Source: Streptomyces rugosispiralis (lineage in GTDB: Bacteria > Actinomycetota > Actinomycetes > Streptomycetales > Streptomycetaceae). Taken from it: a stretch of 64,000 bases of DNA. The position numbers and the translations under genes were made by a program. The DNA is taken from assembly GCF_024505145.1 (NCBI RefSeq), contig NZ_JANIAA010000032.1, positions 1 to 64,000 of the forward strand, given 5' to 3'. Within the stretch, counting starts at the first letter, position 1. The number at the start of each line of letters is the position of its first letter. Positions 52,134 to 60,344 of this stretch are shown here, piece after piece. Below the pieces are notes generated by a model. The model was not told the DNA's origin, made no database searches, and worked only from the letters and a program-made list of their open reading frames with translations.

Positions 52134-53423
52134 TCAGGCGACGGCGCGGTCGGGGGCGCGTCGAGCCAGGCGGGTGAAGACGAGGAAGGTGACACCGGCG
52201 GCGACGGCGGCGTTGAGGAACATGTAGCGCCAGCCGGTCAGGTCGACCGTGGTGCCGAGAATGGCCGGGCCCAGCGCCATGCCGGAGGCGGAGGCGATGG
52301 TGTACAGGGCGGTGTAGGTGCCCAGCACCTTCCGCGTCGGCGCGAGGTCCCACAGCGCGGCGAGCGCGTTGACCGCGAACGACGCGTACCCGAGAGAGGA
52401 GAGCACCATCGCCGCGACCGTGCCCGGGGCGGTGGGGACGGTGAAGCCGACCAGGACTCCGGCGATGAACAGGACGACCCCGTAGCGCACCGCGCGCAAC
52501 TGCCCCAGCCGGTTGGAGGCGTAGGCGATCGGCACCACAGCCATCAGGAACGCGACCGCGCCCGGCAGAGCGAGGCCGCCGGCCGCACCGCGGGTCAGGC
52601 CGAGGACCTGCGTACCGTACGGGGTCATCAGCGAGCGCAGCGCCGACCACATCCCGGCGAAACAGAAGATGCCGACCATCAGCAGCGGCGTCGGGCTGGA
52701 CGGGGAACGCAGCGCGCCCTTCAGCACCGCCCACGGAGAGCCCAACTCCCGCACCTCCTCGGCCGTCTCCTCGTCGGGGAGGAGTGCGTCGGCGTGGCGG
52801 CGGCCGAGGAAGGCCCAGGACAGGCCGAGCACGGTCAGCATCAGCAACGGGGGGATCGCGAAGGCGAGACGAAGGGACCGGTCCACGACCAGAAGGCTGA
52901 TCAGAGAGGACACGACGATGGTCAGGCTGACACCGGCCTTGATGAAGCCCTGGGCCTTGCCGCGGCCGGACGGCGCGATGTAGTCCGTGATCAGGGTCTC
53001 GGTGACGCCCTTGAAGGCGTTGGCGATCGCGGCGAAGCCGACCACGCACACCATCAGCGTCGGCAGGTTCGTCGCCCAGGGGATGAGGATGAACGGCACA
53101 CTGGCGAGCGCGGCGCCGACCAGGACGATCGGCCACCGGCCGGTGCGGCGGCGGGCGAGCTTGTCGGAGAGGAACCCGACGGACGGCTGGGTGAGGATGC
53201 CCCAGGAGTGGTCCAGCCCCATGATCAGCCCGATCACGCCCGCGGAGGTGAAGTAGCGCCGCAACTGCTCGGGGACCTGCGCGTCGTAGAAGTTCCAGAC
53301 CGCTTCCTGGGCGAACACCGCGAGGGTCACCCAGAGCACCGCACCGCGGTTCATCCGCTCCCCCACTGCCGGGCGGGGCGGTGTCGTGGCCGTGGTGGGG
53401 GCGGGCGGGGAATCGAGCGTCAT
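52134..53423 (-). CDS. MFS transporter
   Basis: 429 residues, twelve hydrophobic helices. The first loop is PSVGFLSDKLARRRTGRWPIVLVG, as in the SLC45/GPH-like sugar-cation branch. It opens with MTLDSPPAPTTATTPPRPAVGERMN, a soluble N-terminal tail of about 25 residues. As first gene of the GntR-controlled operon it probably imports the substrate handled by the DUF1446 and DUF4387 proteins. A TGCTATAGC element lies in its promoter region. Confidence 0.88.
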   Translation of the reverse strand: MTLDSPPAPTTATTPPRPAVGERMNRGAVLWVTLAVFAQEAVWNFYDAQVPEQLRRYFTSAGVIGLIMGLDHSWGILTQPSVGFLSDKLARRRTGRWPIVLVGAALASVPFILIPWATNLPTLMVCVVGFAAIANAFKGVTETLITDYIAPSGRGKAQGFIKAGVSLTIVVSSLISLLVVDRSLRLAFAIPPLLMLTVLGLSWAFLGRRHADALLPDEETAEEVRELGSPWAVLKGALRSPSSPTPLLMVGIFCFAGMWSALRSLMTPYGTQVLGLTRGAAGGLALPGAVAFLMAVVPIAYASNRLGQLRAVRYGVVLFIAGVLVGFTVPTAPGTVAAMVLSSLGYASFAVNALAALWDLAPTRKVLGTYTALYTIASASGMALGPAILGTTVDLTGWRYMFLNAAVAAGVTFLVFTRLARRAPDRAVA

Positions 53424-53440
53424 GAGGCAGTGACTCCTAC

Positions 53441-53456
53441 GCTATATGCTATAGCC
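53441..53456. promoter_or_regulatory. TGCTATAGC operator motif before the MFS operon
   Basis: GCTATA at 53441-53446 is followed by TGCTATAGCC at 53447-53456. The core TGCTATAGC is repeated upstream of the GntR gene at 54260. A shared motif at both promoters fits an operator for that regulator. Confidence 0.65.
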
Positions 53457-53525
53457 AGTGAGGTGGGGGGAGGGAGTGCCAGCGGGCGCATCCCATGCGC
53501 CGGGGGCGGGCAGGCGGATCGAGGG

Positions 53526-54242
53526 TCAGCCGCCGGACAGCTGGACGAGGGCGGCGCGGTGGTGTCGCACGGCAAGCTCCTCGGCGCGGTCCTCGTCCCG
53601 TTCGAGAAGAGCGTCCAGCAACTCGCGGTGCTCGCGATAGCGGGCGCGGAACGCCTCGGCGCGCTCGGGCGCGAGCCTTATGGTGAGGTCGAGCCGCTCC
53701 TCTTCGCTGAAGGCGCGGGCCTGACTCAGCAGGCCCTCCAGGACGGGGTTGCCCACGCACGCCTCGATCCGGCGGTGAAAGAGGCGCAGCTCGCGGAAGA
53801 CGGCCGCGAGCCGGTCGGCCATATCGGCTTCCACACCCCGCTCGGCGGCCGTCTTCTCGATATCGGCGACCATCTGGTCGGTCCGGGCGAGCAGCGAGAC
53901 CAGGTCGGTGAGCTGCTCCGCCGTGGCGTTGCGGGCGGCGAGGCGCGCCATGAGCGCGGACAGGCGGACCTCGGCCTCGACGATCTCGGAGCGGGCCGCC
54001 GAGGAGTGGTCGGCGATCCGCAGGGCACGCGGGCCCACCCTTTCGACGACCTTCTCGTGCACCAGCTGCCGCAGCGCCTCCCGGACGGGGGTGGGGCTGA
54101 CGCCGAGGCGGGCGGCGAGATCGCGTTCGGTGATCTTCTCGCCCGGCCGCAGAACGCCGTCACGAATGGCGACCCGCAGCTGCCGGTATGCCTGGTCGGC
54201 CAGCGACGTGGTCTCCATGGGACCCAGGGCGTCAGCACTCAT
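53526..54242 (-). CDS. GntR-family (FCD) transcriptional regulator
   Basis: 238 residues. The GntR winged helix is residues about 12-75 (LADQAYRQLRVAIRDGVLRPGEKITERDLAARLGVSPTPVREALRQLVHEKVVERVG). The C-terminal FCD domain has a metal-site pattern with E/D and H residues (FHRRIEACVGNPVL, YREHRELLDALLERDEDRAEELAVRHH). FCD regulators bind small carboxylic acids, often with a metal. ATG 54242 was chosen over an upstream start within the promoter. The motif TGCTATAGCA just upstream and TGCTATAGCC before the MFS gene are its likely sites. Confidence 0.92.
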   Translation of the reverse strand: MSADALGPMETTSLADQAYRQLRVAIRDGVLRPGEKITERDLAARLGVSPTPVREALRQLVHEKVVERVGPRALRIADHSSAARSEIVEAEVRLSALMARLAARNATAEQLTDLVSLLARTDQMVADIEKTAAERGVEADMADRLAAVFRELRLFHRRIEACVGNPVLEGLLSQARAFSEEERLDLTIRLAPERAEAFRARYREHRELLDALLERDEDRAEELAVRHHRAALVQLSGG

Positions 54243-54259
54243 GTCGACAACCGTAGTTC

Positions 54260-54269
54260 TGCTATAGCA
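54260..54269. promoter_or_regulatory. TGCTATAGCA palindrome before the GntR gene
   Basis: A perfect 10-bp palindrome 18 bases upstream of the GntR start codon. Nine of the ten bases recur at 53447 before the MFS operon. This fits autoregulation. Confidence 0.65.
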
Positions 54270-54282
54270 AACAGTCAATCGC

Positions 54283-54662
54283 GCGAGCTCGGCGCTCGCG
54301 CGTGACCGTGAAGCCGAAGCCTTCGGCGATCAGTCGCACCGGCCGCACGGGGACCCACGCCGCTCGGCGGACCGAGACCTCCCCACCCCCGGCTCGGGCG
54401 CCCACCGGCCGCGGTGCGCCCGGCGCGGCGGCGGACCGTACGGCGACTGCCAGGCCGGCCGCTCGATTCGCCCCGGGCCGCCCATGTCGGACTCGGGTGG
54501 TACGGAACGCACGTTCATCCGCTCCGGGACGGTGACGTGGAATTCGCCGTCCGTCCAGAAGCGCCCGGAGGCGCACCTGTGGCAACGGCGGAGGACGATC
54601 GGCAGGAAGGTGGGCAGACAGGTGGGCACACAGGTGGGCACGACCACCCAGTTATTGGACAC
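54283..54662 (-). pseudogene. DUF1062-family gene remnant
   Basis: GTG 54662 opens SNNWVVVPT and LRRCHRCASGRF, the DUF1062 N-terminus with its Cys pair, then FHV is joined directly to TVPERMNVRSV, skipping about 30 residues that normally hold the second Cys pair. After MNVRSV the frame drifts; a C-terminal piece VPVRPVRLIAEGFG appears in another frame near 54330. The PTCVPTCLPTFLP stretch arises from duplication of a short GTGGGCA-type unit. The gene appears inactivated by deletion and frameshift. Confidence 0.6.
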
Positions 54663-54960
54663 GGAGTTACACCAGTTCCAGTGAGAAGACCGCAGCGAAA
54701 AGGGGCACGGCGCACAGGTGCGACGCGCGACGGATCAGCGCTTGGTGGGTCTCACTTGGTGTACAACGGCATGTCCTTGACGGAGTGACGTGGGCGGGAG
54801 CACGGTATCGGCACACGGGAGTGCGGCTCCACTGATTTCCGGGCGGATGTCGATGCGGCGCGGCCGGGCGCACCGCCCTCGTCCCACCGGACAGGATGGG
54901 CTCCCGCGTTCCGGGAGGTCCAGGACGATTGATGATCCGGCGAGTACGGTTCGAGAAGAA
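54663..54960. other. no gene seen
   Basis: About 300 bases between the DUF1062 remnant and the terminator of the EF-hand gene. Open frames here show neither codon bias nor recognisable motifs. The promoter of the former DUF1062 gene would have been in this stretch. Confidence 0.5.
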
Positions 54961-54993
54961 CGGCCCGTCCCCGCAGGTGGCGGGGACGGGCCG
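54961..54993 (-). terminator. 14-bp stem terminator after the EF-hand gene
   Basis: CGGCCCGTCCCCGC (54961-54974) and GCGGGGACGGGCCG (54980-54993) form a perfect 14-bp stem with a five-base loop. On the minus strand it is followed by TTCTTCTCG, a partly T-rich tail, so it looks like an intrinsic terminator for the EF-hand gene. Confidence 0.8.
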
Positions 54994-55069
54994 CGGGTCT
55001 TCGGGCAGCATGCTCGCTTCCGGCGCATACTCGCTCATACGGCGTTCACACGTGCCGGACCCGGCGGTG

Positions 55070-55288
55070 TCAGGCGTTCATGGCAGCCCAGAACTCCTCG
55101 AAGGACATCTGGCGATCGCCATTGGTGTCGAGCGAGTCGATGAGTTCCTGGGCCTGCGACTCGGTGATCTCCGAGCCCTCCAACTCCGCCACGACCTTCC
55201 GGTATTCGTCGGCGGTGACCAGACCGTCCCCGTCGAGGTCGTAGCGCTCGAAGACCTTCCGCGCCGCCGTCTCCATGATGTCTGCCAT
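55070..55288 (-). CDS. EF-hand calcium-binding protein
   Basis: A 72-residue protein with two EF-hand loops: DLDGDGLVTADE (about residues 17-28) and DTNGDRQMSFEE (about 53-64), each with acidic residues at positions 1, 3, 5 and 12. No signal peptide is present, so it should be a cytosolic calcium buffer or sensor, as found in several Streptomyces. GGGCGGAG lies upstream of the ATG. The gene is monocistronic, with its own terminator. Confidence 0.93.
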   Translation of the reverse strand: MADIMETAARKVFERYDLDGDGLVTADEYRKVVAELEGSEITESQAQELIDSLDTNGDRQMSFEEFWAAMNA

Positions 55289-55408
55289 GTGCTCCGCCCT
55301 TCTGCGATCTTCCCTGACGGGCCCAGGCTATCCGTCCGCCCGGAGCGGCCCCGGGCGCCACCCGACCCGACTCACATGGCCGTCCGCGCGCCGGGGCGTG
55401 CGGTCGCC

Positions 55409-56344
55409 TTACCGCGTGTAGACGGCGTCACTGCCGTACAGTTCCCTGGTGAACGCGGAGACGTCGGCGCTGCGATCGGCGCCGTCGAGGTTGTACGTCA
55501 GATAGACGCCGTACCCCTCGCTGACGGTGCGGCGGGCGAGGCCGGCGACCGTGCTCTGCGAGGTCCGGCCGATCTCCACAGCCGCCGGCGACAGCTTCGA
55601 CTTGGGCAGTGCCACGCGGGGAACCTGCCAGGTGCCGTAGTACGGGTTCCAGGCGTAGTCGAACTTGGACGAGATGTCGACGCCGCCGTAGGAGAGGCGC
55701 GACGCGGCCGGGCCGATGTTGTAGAGGCTGATGATCTTGTCCGGCATGTTCGCGCGCAGCGCCGTCACCAGGTGCACGAATGAGCTGTCGTTGGGCTGGC
55801 CTGTGCCGTTGTTACCGTACTCCGCGTACTCGTCATCGAAGTCGATGCCGTCGAGGCCGTACTTGGCCACGGTGTCCGACAGTTGTTTCGCGAACGCCGA
55901 AGCCGCTTGCTGGGACGGGAAGTTGGCGAAGCCCGCACCCTGGTGGTTGCCGAGCACCGAGAGGACGACCTTGATGCCCTTCTGCTGCAACGGCCGTATC
56001 TCGGTGGCGGCGTTGTCGAGGACGCGCTGCACGTTCTCGTTGAAGTGCAGATACGCCGCCTTCGTACCCGTGTCGTAGTTGATGTTCGCCGCGAAGACCA
56101 CGGCGACGTCGAAGACGTTGCCGCCGCCGTTGGCGAGGGTGTACTTGCCGACATTCCGCATGCTGTTGTTGTTCACCTCGACGTACGCCACCGAGGTCGG
56201 CCCCTGTTTCGCGGCAGCGGGGGCCGCCGCCGCGCCGGTCGAGGCGGTCGCGGTGGTTCCGGCGATCCCGGCGAAGGCGAGGGCCGCGACCACCGAGAGC
56301 GCGAACGCGGCCGTCCGTAATCTGCTCCGTACCAGAGTGAACAT
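55409..56344 (-). CDS. endo-beta-N-acetylglucosaminidase H (GH18)
   Basis: A 311-residue secreted enzyme that cleaves the chitobiose core of high-mannose N-glycans. The signal peptide runs to about residue 42-45. The mature part begins near KQGPTSVAYVEVNNNSM and follows the known Streptomyces Endo H sequence closely (FAANINYDTGTK, LGNHQGAGFANFPSQQA, GPAASRLSYGGVD). Catalytic residues are in DGIDFDDE, Asp170 and Glu172. ATG 56344 has GGGGAG upstream; the open frame extends further but lacks a signal there. It would release mannose-rich glycans from fungal or plant glycoproteins. Confidence 0.95.
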   Translation of the reverse strand: MFTLVRSRLRTAAFALSVVAALAFAGIAGTTATASTGAAAAPAAAKQGPTSVAYVEVNNNSMRNVGKYTLANGGGNVFDVAVVFAANINYDTGTKAAYLHFNENVQRVLDNAATEIRPLQQKGIKVVLSVLGNHQGAGFANFPSQQAASAFAKQLSDTVAKYGLDGIDFDDEYAEYGNNGTGQPNDSSFVHLVTALRANMPDKIISLYNIGPAASRLSYGGVDISSKFDYAWNPYYGTWQVPRVALPKSKLSPAAVEIGRTSQSTVAGLARRTVSEGYGVYLTYNLDGADRSADVSAFTRELYGSDAVYTR

Positions 56345-56520
56345 CGTTGACCGGTCTCCCCTCGCTGGGTCGGCGCCCGACCTGTTCGAAGCGCCGCGTG
56401 AGCCCTCCAAGTCTTCCGCTCCCGTGACCGAATCCCGAGAATCGCGCGCGAACTCTTCACGACTCCCACGCACATCACAATCCCCATCGCCCACCGGCTC
56501 GCCGACGTGGCGTACGTATA

Positions 56521-56680
56521 ACTCACCCGGGTGCGGGGTCGGAGAACTCGCAGCCCATCTGTCCGCGCTCGGCTACCACGTCGACGCCGTCGACTGGTCC
56601 GGCAACGCCCTCGCCGAGGCGACCGCCCAGCACGGAAACGCCGCCCGGTGGCTGCGCCTGGACATCGAGCTCGAGCGATC
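56521..56680 (+). pseudogene. SAM-dependent methyltransferase fragment
   Basis: About 50 codons read CGVGELAAHLSALGYHVDAVDWSGNALAEA, motif I and II of a class I methyltransferase, but the N-terminal strand before CGVG and everything after WLRLDIELE are absent. The upstream sequence is the Endo H promoter region and the downstream sequence is an ASCH fragment in another frame. Both edges look like deletion joints. Confidence 0.7.
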
Positions 56681-57450
56681 GAAGTACGCGTCGGCACACC
56701 CAAGAAGGCGGCCGTCGAGACCGGGGACACGATCGTCTTCCGTGAGCCGGACAGCGGGCGGGAACTCGACATCGTCGCGCGGCGAATCACTCCGTACGGC
56801 TCATTCGAGGAGCTTCTTGACGCGGAGGATCCGGTACGCATCGATCCCGACCGCACACGCGAGGAGCAGCTCGCCGGCCTCCGCCGCGGCTACCCGCCGG
56901 ACAAGGAGGCCCTCGGCGCTCTCGCCTTCGAGTTCGACCACCGGCCGGGACGGCCCGGCCACACCATGCCCATGACTCCCGAGGAGTACGTCCAGACGGT
57001 GCCCCATCACACGGTGTACGGCTGCCTGTACATCCGCGACGAGCACGACCGCCCGGTACTGCTGCGCTCCGTGTACGGCGACCGGCTGTGGCAGCTCCCC
57101 GGAGGCAACCCGACGCCGGGGAGGACCCCCTGGGGACCGCACGCCGCGAAGCGGCCGAGGAGACCGGGCTCGAACTCGGCCAGGGCCAACCGCGTCTGCT
57201 GCTGACGCACTACCTGCTGCCAGGCACCCGCTGGCCACTGGGCAAGATCGGTTTCGTCTTCGACGGCGGCCGGCTCAGCTCCGGGCAGCTGCGCCGCGTC
57301 CGGCTCGACCCGGCCGAGCACGACCTGTGGGCCGTCCACGATCTCGCCCAGTGGCGACGGCTCATGGGCGAGGGGCCCTTCGCCCGCCTCGATGCCATCG
57401 AACGGGCACGCCAGGACCGAGGACCGCACTATCTGGTCACCGGGCCTTGA
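56681..57450 (+). pseudogene. ASCH fragment and frameshifted Nudix hydrolase gene
   Basis: From about 56681 one frame reads IEVRVGTPKKAAVETGDTIVF ... LAGLRRGYPPDKEALGALAFEFDH, an ASCH domain lacking its first 20 or so residues. It runs without a stop into a Nudix protein (ATG 56966 or 56972: MTPEEYVQTVPHHTVYGCLYIRD ... LWQLPGGN). Near 57108-57115 the frame changes: the Nudix box GEDPLGTARREAAEETGLELG continues in the frame one base off, to the stop at 57448-57450. A one-base loss in the C-rich stretch would explain it. The Nudix protein would be intact apart from this; a sequencing error is possible. Confidence 0.75.
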
Positions 57451-57473
57451 GCCGGCGCGACCGTCCTCAGCGA

Positions 57474-57500
57474 CCAGGGCGTACTCCTCGGCCGCCCTGG
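57474..57500. terminator. hairpin between convergent Nudix and monooxygenase genes
   Basis: CCAGGGCG (57474-57481) and CGCCCTGG (57493-57500) form an 8-bp stem with an 11-base loop in the 65-bp convergent spacer. There is no T tract. Confidence 0.55.
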
Positions 57501-57515
57501 TGCCGACTTAGCCGA

Positions 57516-58946
57516 CTATCCGGCGGGCGTGCCGAACCAGCGGGAGAGGTGGCCGTCCAGGTCCCGCTGGTCGTCGCCGATCCAGGCGACGTGGCCGTCG
57601 GGGCGTAGCAGGACGCACGGGACATCCAGTGCCGCGGTGGGGTCCGCGAGGTGATCGACCCGGTCCGACCAGCCGCCGGCGGTCAGGCGTTCGGTGCGGT
57701 CCAGCAGCAGGCCGCGGCCGCGGTGCAGCAGATCGTAGAGGTGGCCGTGTTTCACGTCGATGTCGGGTAGGCGCCGGCCGAGCAGGTCGGGGCCTTCGCC
57801 GACGTCGTAGCGGATGCCGATCGCGGTGATCTTCTCGATGAGACGGCGGTTCACCTCGTCGAAGTCCATCAGTTCGGTGAGCAGCCTGCGCACGGCCTGC
57901 GGGCCAGGTTCGGTGGACAGCAGTTCCATCTGGGCGCGGGTGTTGTCCAGCACGTCCTCGGCGACCGGATGGCGTTCGGCGTGGTAGGTGTCCAGCAGTG
58001 TTTCCGGCGCCCAGCCACGGACTTGTGCGGCCAGTTTCCAGCCCAGGTTGAACGCGTCCTGAACACCCAGGTTGAGGCCCTGTCCGCCGGTGGGTGGGTG
58101 GATGTGTGCCGCGTCGCCGGCCAGCAGCACCCGCCCGACCCGATAGCGTTCGGCCAGCCGGGTGGCATCCCCGAAGCGGGACAACCAGCGCGGGGAGTGC
58201 ACGCCGAAATCGGTTCCGGCGATGGCGCGCAGCCGTTGTTTGAAAGCCTCGAGGGTGGGTGGTTCCGCGCGATCGCCGACTCCCGCGGCGGGGACTACGA
58301 CGCCATATACCCCTTCGCCGACGGGCCTGAGCCAGAATCGCTTGTTGGTCTCGCCGATTTCGGTCACCTTGGCGGCGATCTCCCCCTGCGGCACGCCCAC
58401 TTCCATCTCGCCCATCAGCGTCTCGGTCCGCGAGGGCTCGCCGGGGAAGCCGACGCCCAGCAGTTTGCGCACCGTACTGCGCCCGCCGTCACAGCCGACG
58501 AGATAGCGCGAACGCAACTGTTCGCCATCGGCCAGCTCGACGGTCACACCGTCGTCGTCCTGCTCGAAATCGGCCACCGTACAGCCGCGTCGGACCTGCG
58601 CGCCCAGTTGGGCCGCATGCTCCTCGAGCAGGCGGACGATGACCGGTTGCGGGATGCCCAGCAGATAGGCATGCGCGGAATCCAGGCCCTGGGGCGCGGG
58701 TTTGTCGATGGCGGCGAAGAATCCGCCGGCCGGGCGCTGTCTTCCGTGTTCGCGCACGCGATCCAGCAGCCCGCGCATCGCCATCAGCTCGAGACTGCGC
58801 ATGTGCAGACCGACGATGCGGACGAACGATACGGGCTCGGTTTCCTTCTCCAGAACGAGTACCCGCACATCGTGCAGCCGTAGTTCGGCGGCCAGCGTCG
58901 CGCCGGCCGGCCCGCACCCGGCAATGATCACGTCGAACGTGTCCAT
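57516..58946 (-). CDS. FAD-dependent aromatic monooxygenase, rifampicin monooxygenase (Rox)-like
   Basis: 476 residues, class A flavoprotein monooxygenase. GCGPAG (residues 10-15) binds FAD, DGGRSTVRKLLGV is the conserved DG motif and GDAAHIHPPTGGQGLNLGVQDAFNLGWKLAA the second FAD motif. The stretch GTDFGVHSPRWLSRFGDATRLAERYRVGRVLLAGD and the C-terminal thioredoxin-like domain (RGLLLDRTERLTAGGWSDRVDHLADP) correspond closely to Streptomyces Rox, which hydroxylates and inactivates rifampicin. GAAAGG lies 9-10 bases before ATG 58946. A short leader frame lies about 55 bases upstream. Substrate identity should be regarded as inferred. Confidence 0.85.
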   Translation of the reverse strand: MDTFDVIIAGCGPAGATLAAELRLHDVRVLVLEKETEPVSFVRIVGLHMRSLELMAMRGLLDRVREHGRQRPAGGFFAAIDKPAPQGLDSAHAYLLGIPQPVIVRLLEEHAAQLGAQVRRGCTVADFEQDDDGVTVELADGEQLRSRYLVGCDGGRSTVRKLLGVGFPGEPSRTETLMGEMEVGVPQGEIAAKVTEIGETNKRFWLRPVGEGVYGVVVPAAGVGDRAEPPTLEAFKQRLRAIAGTDFGVHSPRWLSRFGDATRLAERYRVGRVLLAGDAAHIHPPTGGQGLNLGVQDAFNLGWKLAAQVRGWAPETLLDTYHAERHPVAEDVLDNTRAQMELLSTEPGPQAVRRLLTELMDFDEVNRRLIEKITAIGIRYDVGEGPDLLGRRLPDIDVKHGHLYDLLHRGRGLLLDRTERLTAGGWSDRVDHLADPTAALDVPCVLLRPDGHVAWIGDDQRDLDGHLSRWFGTPAG

Positions 58947-59001
58947 AGGTGTTGCCTTTCGGGAGTGCCTTGTTGTCGAGGCGCTCCCGGCGACACCTAC
59001 G

Positions 59002-59055
59002 TCAATCGCCGGCCGTGACGGAAAGGGGGAGCACCCACGTCGATACTGCGTTCAT
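59002..59055 (-). CDS. candidate 17-residue leader peptide upstream of the rox-like gene
   Basis: On the minus strand GAGGAGG, about seven bases before ATG 59055, is an excellent ribosome site. It opens MNAVSTWVLPLSVTAGD and a TGA at 59002-59004. The monooxygenase start is 55 bases downstream, and the spacer contains inverted segments around CGGGAGCGC and GCACTCCCG. This is the pattern of a translated leader controlling the following gene. No codon run suggests a specific signal. The peptide may also be chance. Confidence 0.4.
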   Translation of the reverse strand: MNAVSTWVLPLSVTAGD

Positions 59056-59219
59056 GGGTCTCACCTCCTCGGGCGGTGTCACGGTCAACCGCAACCTACA
59101 AGCCCTGGTGGCACCCCGTCCAACCCTTTTCGGGGCCGCTTCGGCCGTGGTGGCCGAGTTCGAGGCAGCGGGTGCGGGGGCGCCTCCATCCTGCGCCGCC
59201 GACGGCGTCGCCGCTCGGC

Positions 59220-60212
59220 TCAGGTGTCGAGGAGTTCCGGCACGAAGATGTCCTCGCACGTCAGCCGGTGCTTCGACAGGCCCTGCTCATGGTGGTAGCG
59301 CAGGAAGGTGTCGATGGCCTTGCGGTTCGCGGCGACCCCGTAGGGCCACCAGTCGTCGCCGAGCAGTCGGCGGTTCTCCTCGAACAGCGCGCTGAACCAC
59401 GGCGTGATGACGCTCATGTGCTGCTTCGCGGCGTCGACGAGGTACTTCCGCTCGGCGAGCGCCTTGGCTTCCGTGAAGGCGTCGTAGACGGCCCGTGCGA
59501 GGCCCCGCCGCCGTGCCAGTTCCCTGCGGATCGCGACGATGTGCATCGGGGGGAAGATCCCGGTGCGGCGGTAGTAGTCGCGCTCGACGGCCTCGTAGTC
59601 GGGGAACAGGCGGGCGACCTTCGGTGAACCGTCCAGCACCGCCCGCGGCACGTCGATGGAGATCAGTGCGTCGATCTCGCCGGATTCGAGCATGGCACCC
59701 AGGGTCTGGCCGTCCTCCGCCTGGCGCACGTCGACGCCGTCCGGGACGGGCCGCGGGATCCAGTCGCAGGCGGGGACGGGGTGGTTGGTGCCGCCGATGA
59801 CCCAGCGGCACTGGTCGGGGGTCACACCGTACTCGTCAGCGAGGATGCCCTTCGGCCAGATCCCGGCGTCGTGGCCGTAGAGCGTGAACTCGCCGACGGT
59901 CCGGCCGACGAGGTCCCGCGGCTTCTCGATCCCGCCGGCGGTGTTCACGAAGATCGCCGAGTGGCGGAAGTTGCGGTTGGGCAGGATCGGCAGCGCCAGG
60001 AACGGCGCGTCGTCGAGGTCGAAGGTGCGCAGGAAGTAGGTGAGACCGAACTCGGCAAGGTCGTAGTGCCCCTCGACGGTGCGACGGAAGATGTCCGATA
60101 CGAGGGGTGCCGTCTCGAACACCGCGTCCACCCCGTCGACCGTCACCCGGCCGTCGAACAGTGCCTCGGTGTGCTCGTAGGTGTATACGCCGATGCTCAG
60201 CTCCGTGCCCAT
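59220..60212 (-). CDS. Pht5/NMT1-like substrate-binding-fold protein
   Basis: 330 residues with the pattern of 4,5-dihydroxyphthalate decarboxylase-like proteins: GEFTLYGHDAGIWPKGILADEYGVTPDQCRWVIGG and LPNRNFRHSAIFVNTAGGIEKPRDLVGRTVGE, in a periplasmic-binding-protein fold. There is no signal peptide or lipobox, so a cytosolic enzyme or sensor is more likely than an ABC transporter component. ATG 60212 has GGAGAGGAG upstream. It is divergent from a TetR gene with a palindrome between them. No other aromatic-degradation gene is nearby, so the substrate is open. Confidence 0.8.
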   Translation of the reverse strand: MGTELSIGVYTYEHTEALFDGRVTVDGVDAVFETAPLVSDIFRRTVEGHYDLAEFGLTYFLRTFDLDDAPFLALPILPNRNFRHSAIFVNTAGGIEKPRDLVGRTVGEFTLYGHDAGIWPKGILADEYGVTPDQCRWVIGGTNHPVPACDWIPRPVPDGVDVRQAEDGQTLGAMLESGEIDALISIDVPRAVLDGSPKVARLFPDYEAVERDYYRRTGIFPPMHIVAIRRELARRRGLARAVYDAFTEAKALAERKYLVDAAKQHMSVITPWFSALFEENRRLLGDDWWPYGVAANRKAIDTFLRYHHEQGLSKHRLTCEDIFVPELLDT

Positions 60213-60312
60213 CGGTGGATCTCCTCTCCGGGAGCTCGTCGGGAGGCCGCGGCCCGCTTCCGTAAATGGTTGTTCACTTTTATGGTGGTCCCGGAGCAGC
60301 CGAGCCGTCAAG

Positions 60313-60328
60313 GTGAATGTTCATTCAC
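60313..60328. promoter_or_regulatory. TetR operator palindrome
   Basis: GTGAATG-TT-CATTCAC, perfect 7-bp arms with a two-base centre, 16 bases before the TetR start and within the 132-bp divergent spacer. Its location lets the repressor control both its own gene and the Pht5-like gene. Binding is inferred. Confidence 0.7.
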
Positions 60329-60344
60329 GATGAAAGGGGCCGCC

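Noticed and set aside
54667..55038. Minus-strand 123-codon frame between the DUF1062 remnant and the EF-hand gene
   Set aside because: It contains the terminator hairpin, lacks codon bias and has no recognisable features.
59002..59219. Rifamycin-associated promoter element upstream of the rox-like gene
   Set aside because: I looked for a long inverted repeat of the type associated with rifamycin resistance genes and found no convincing match.
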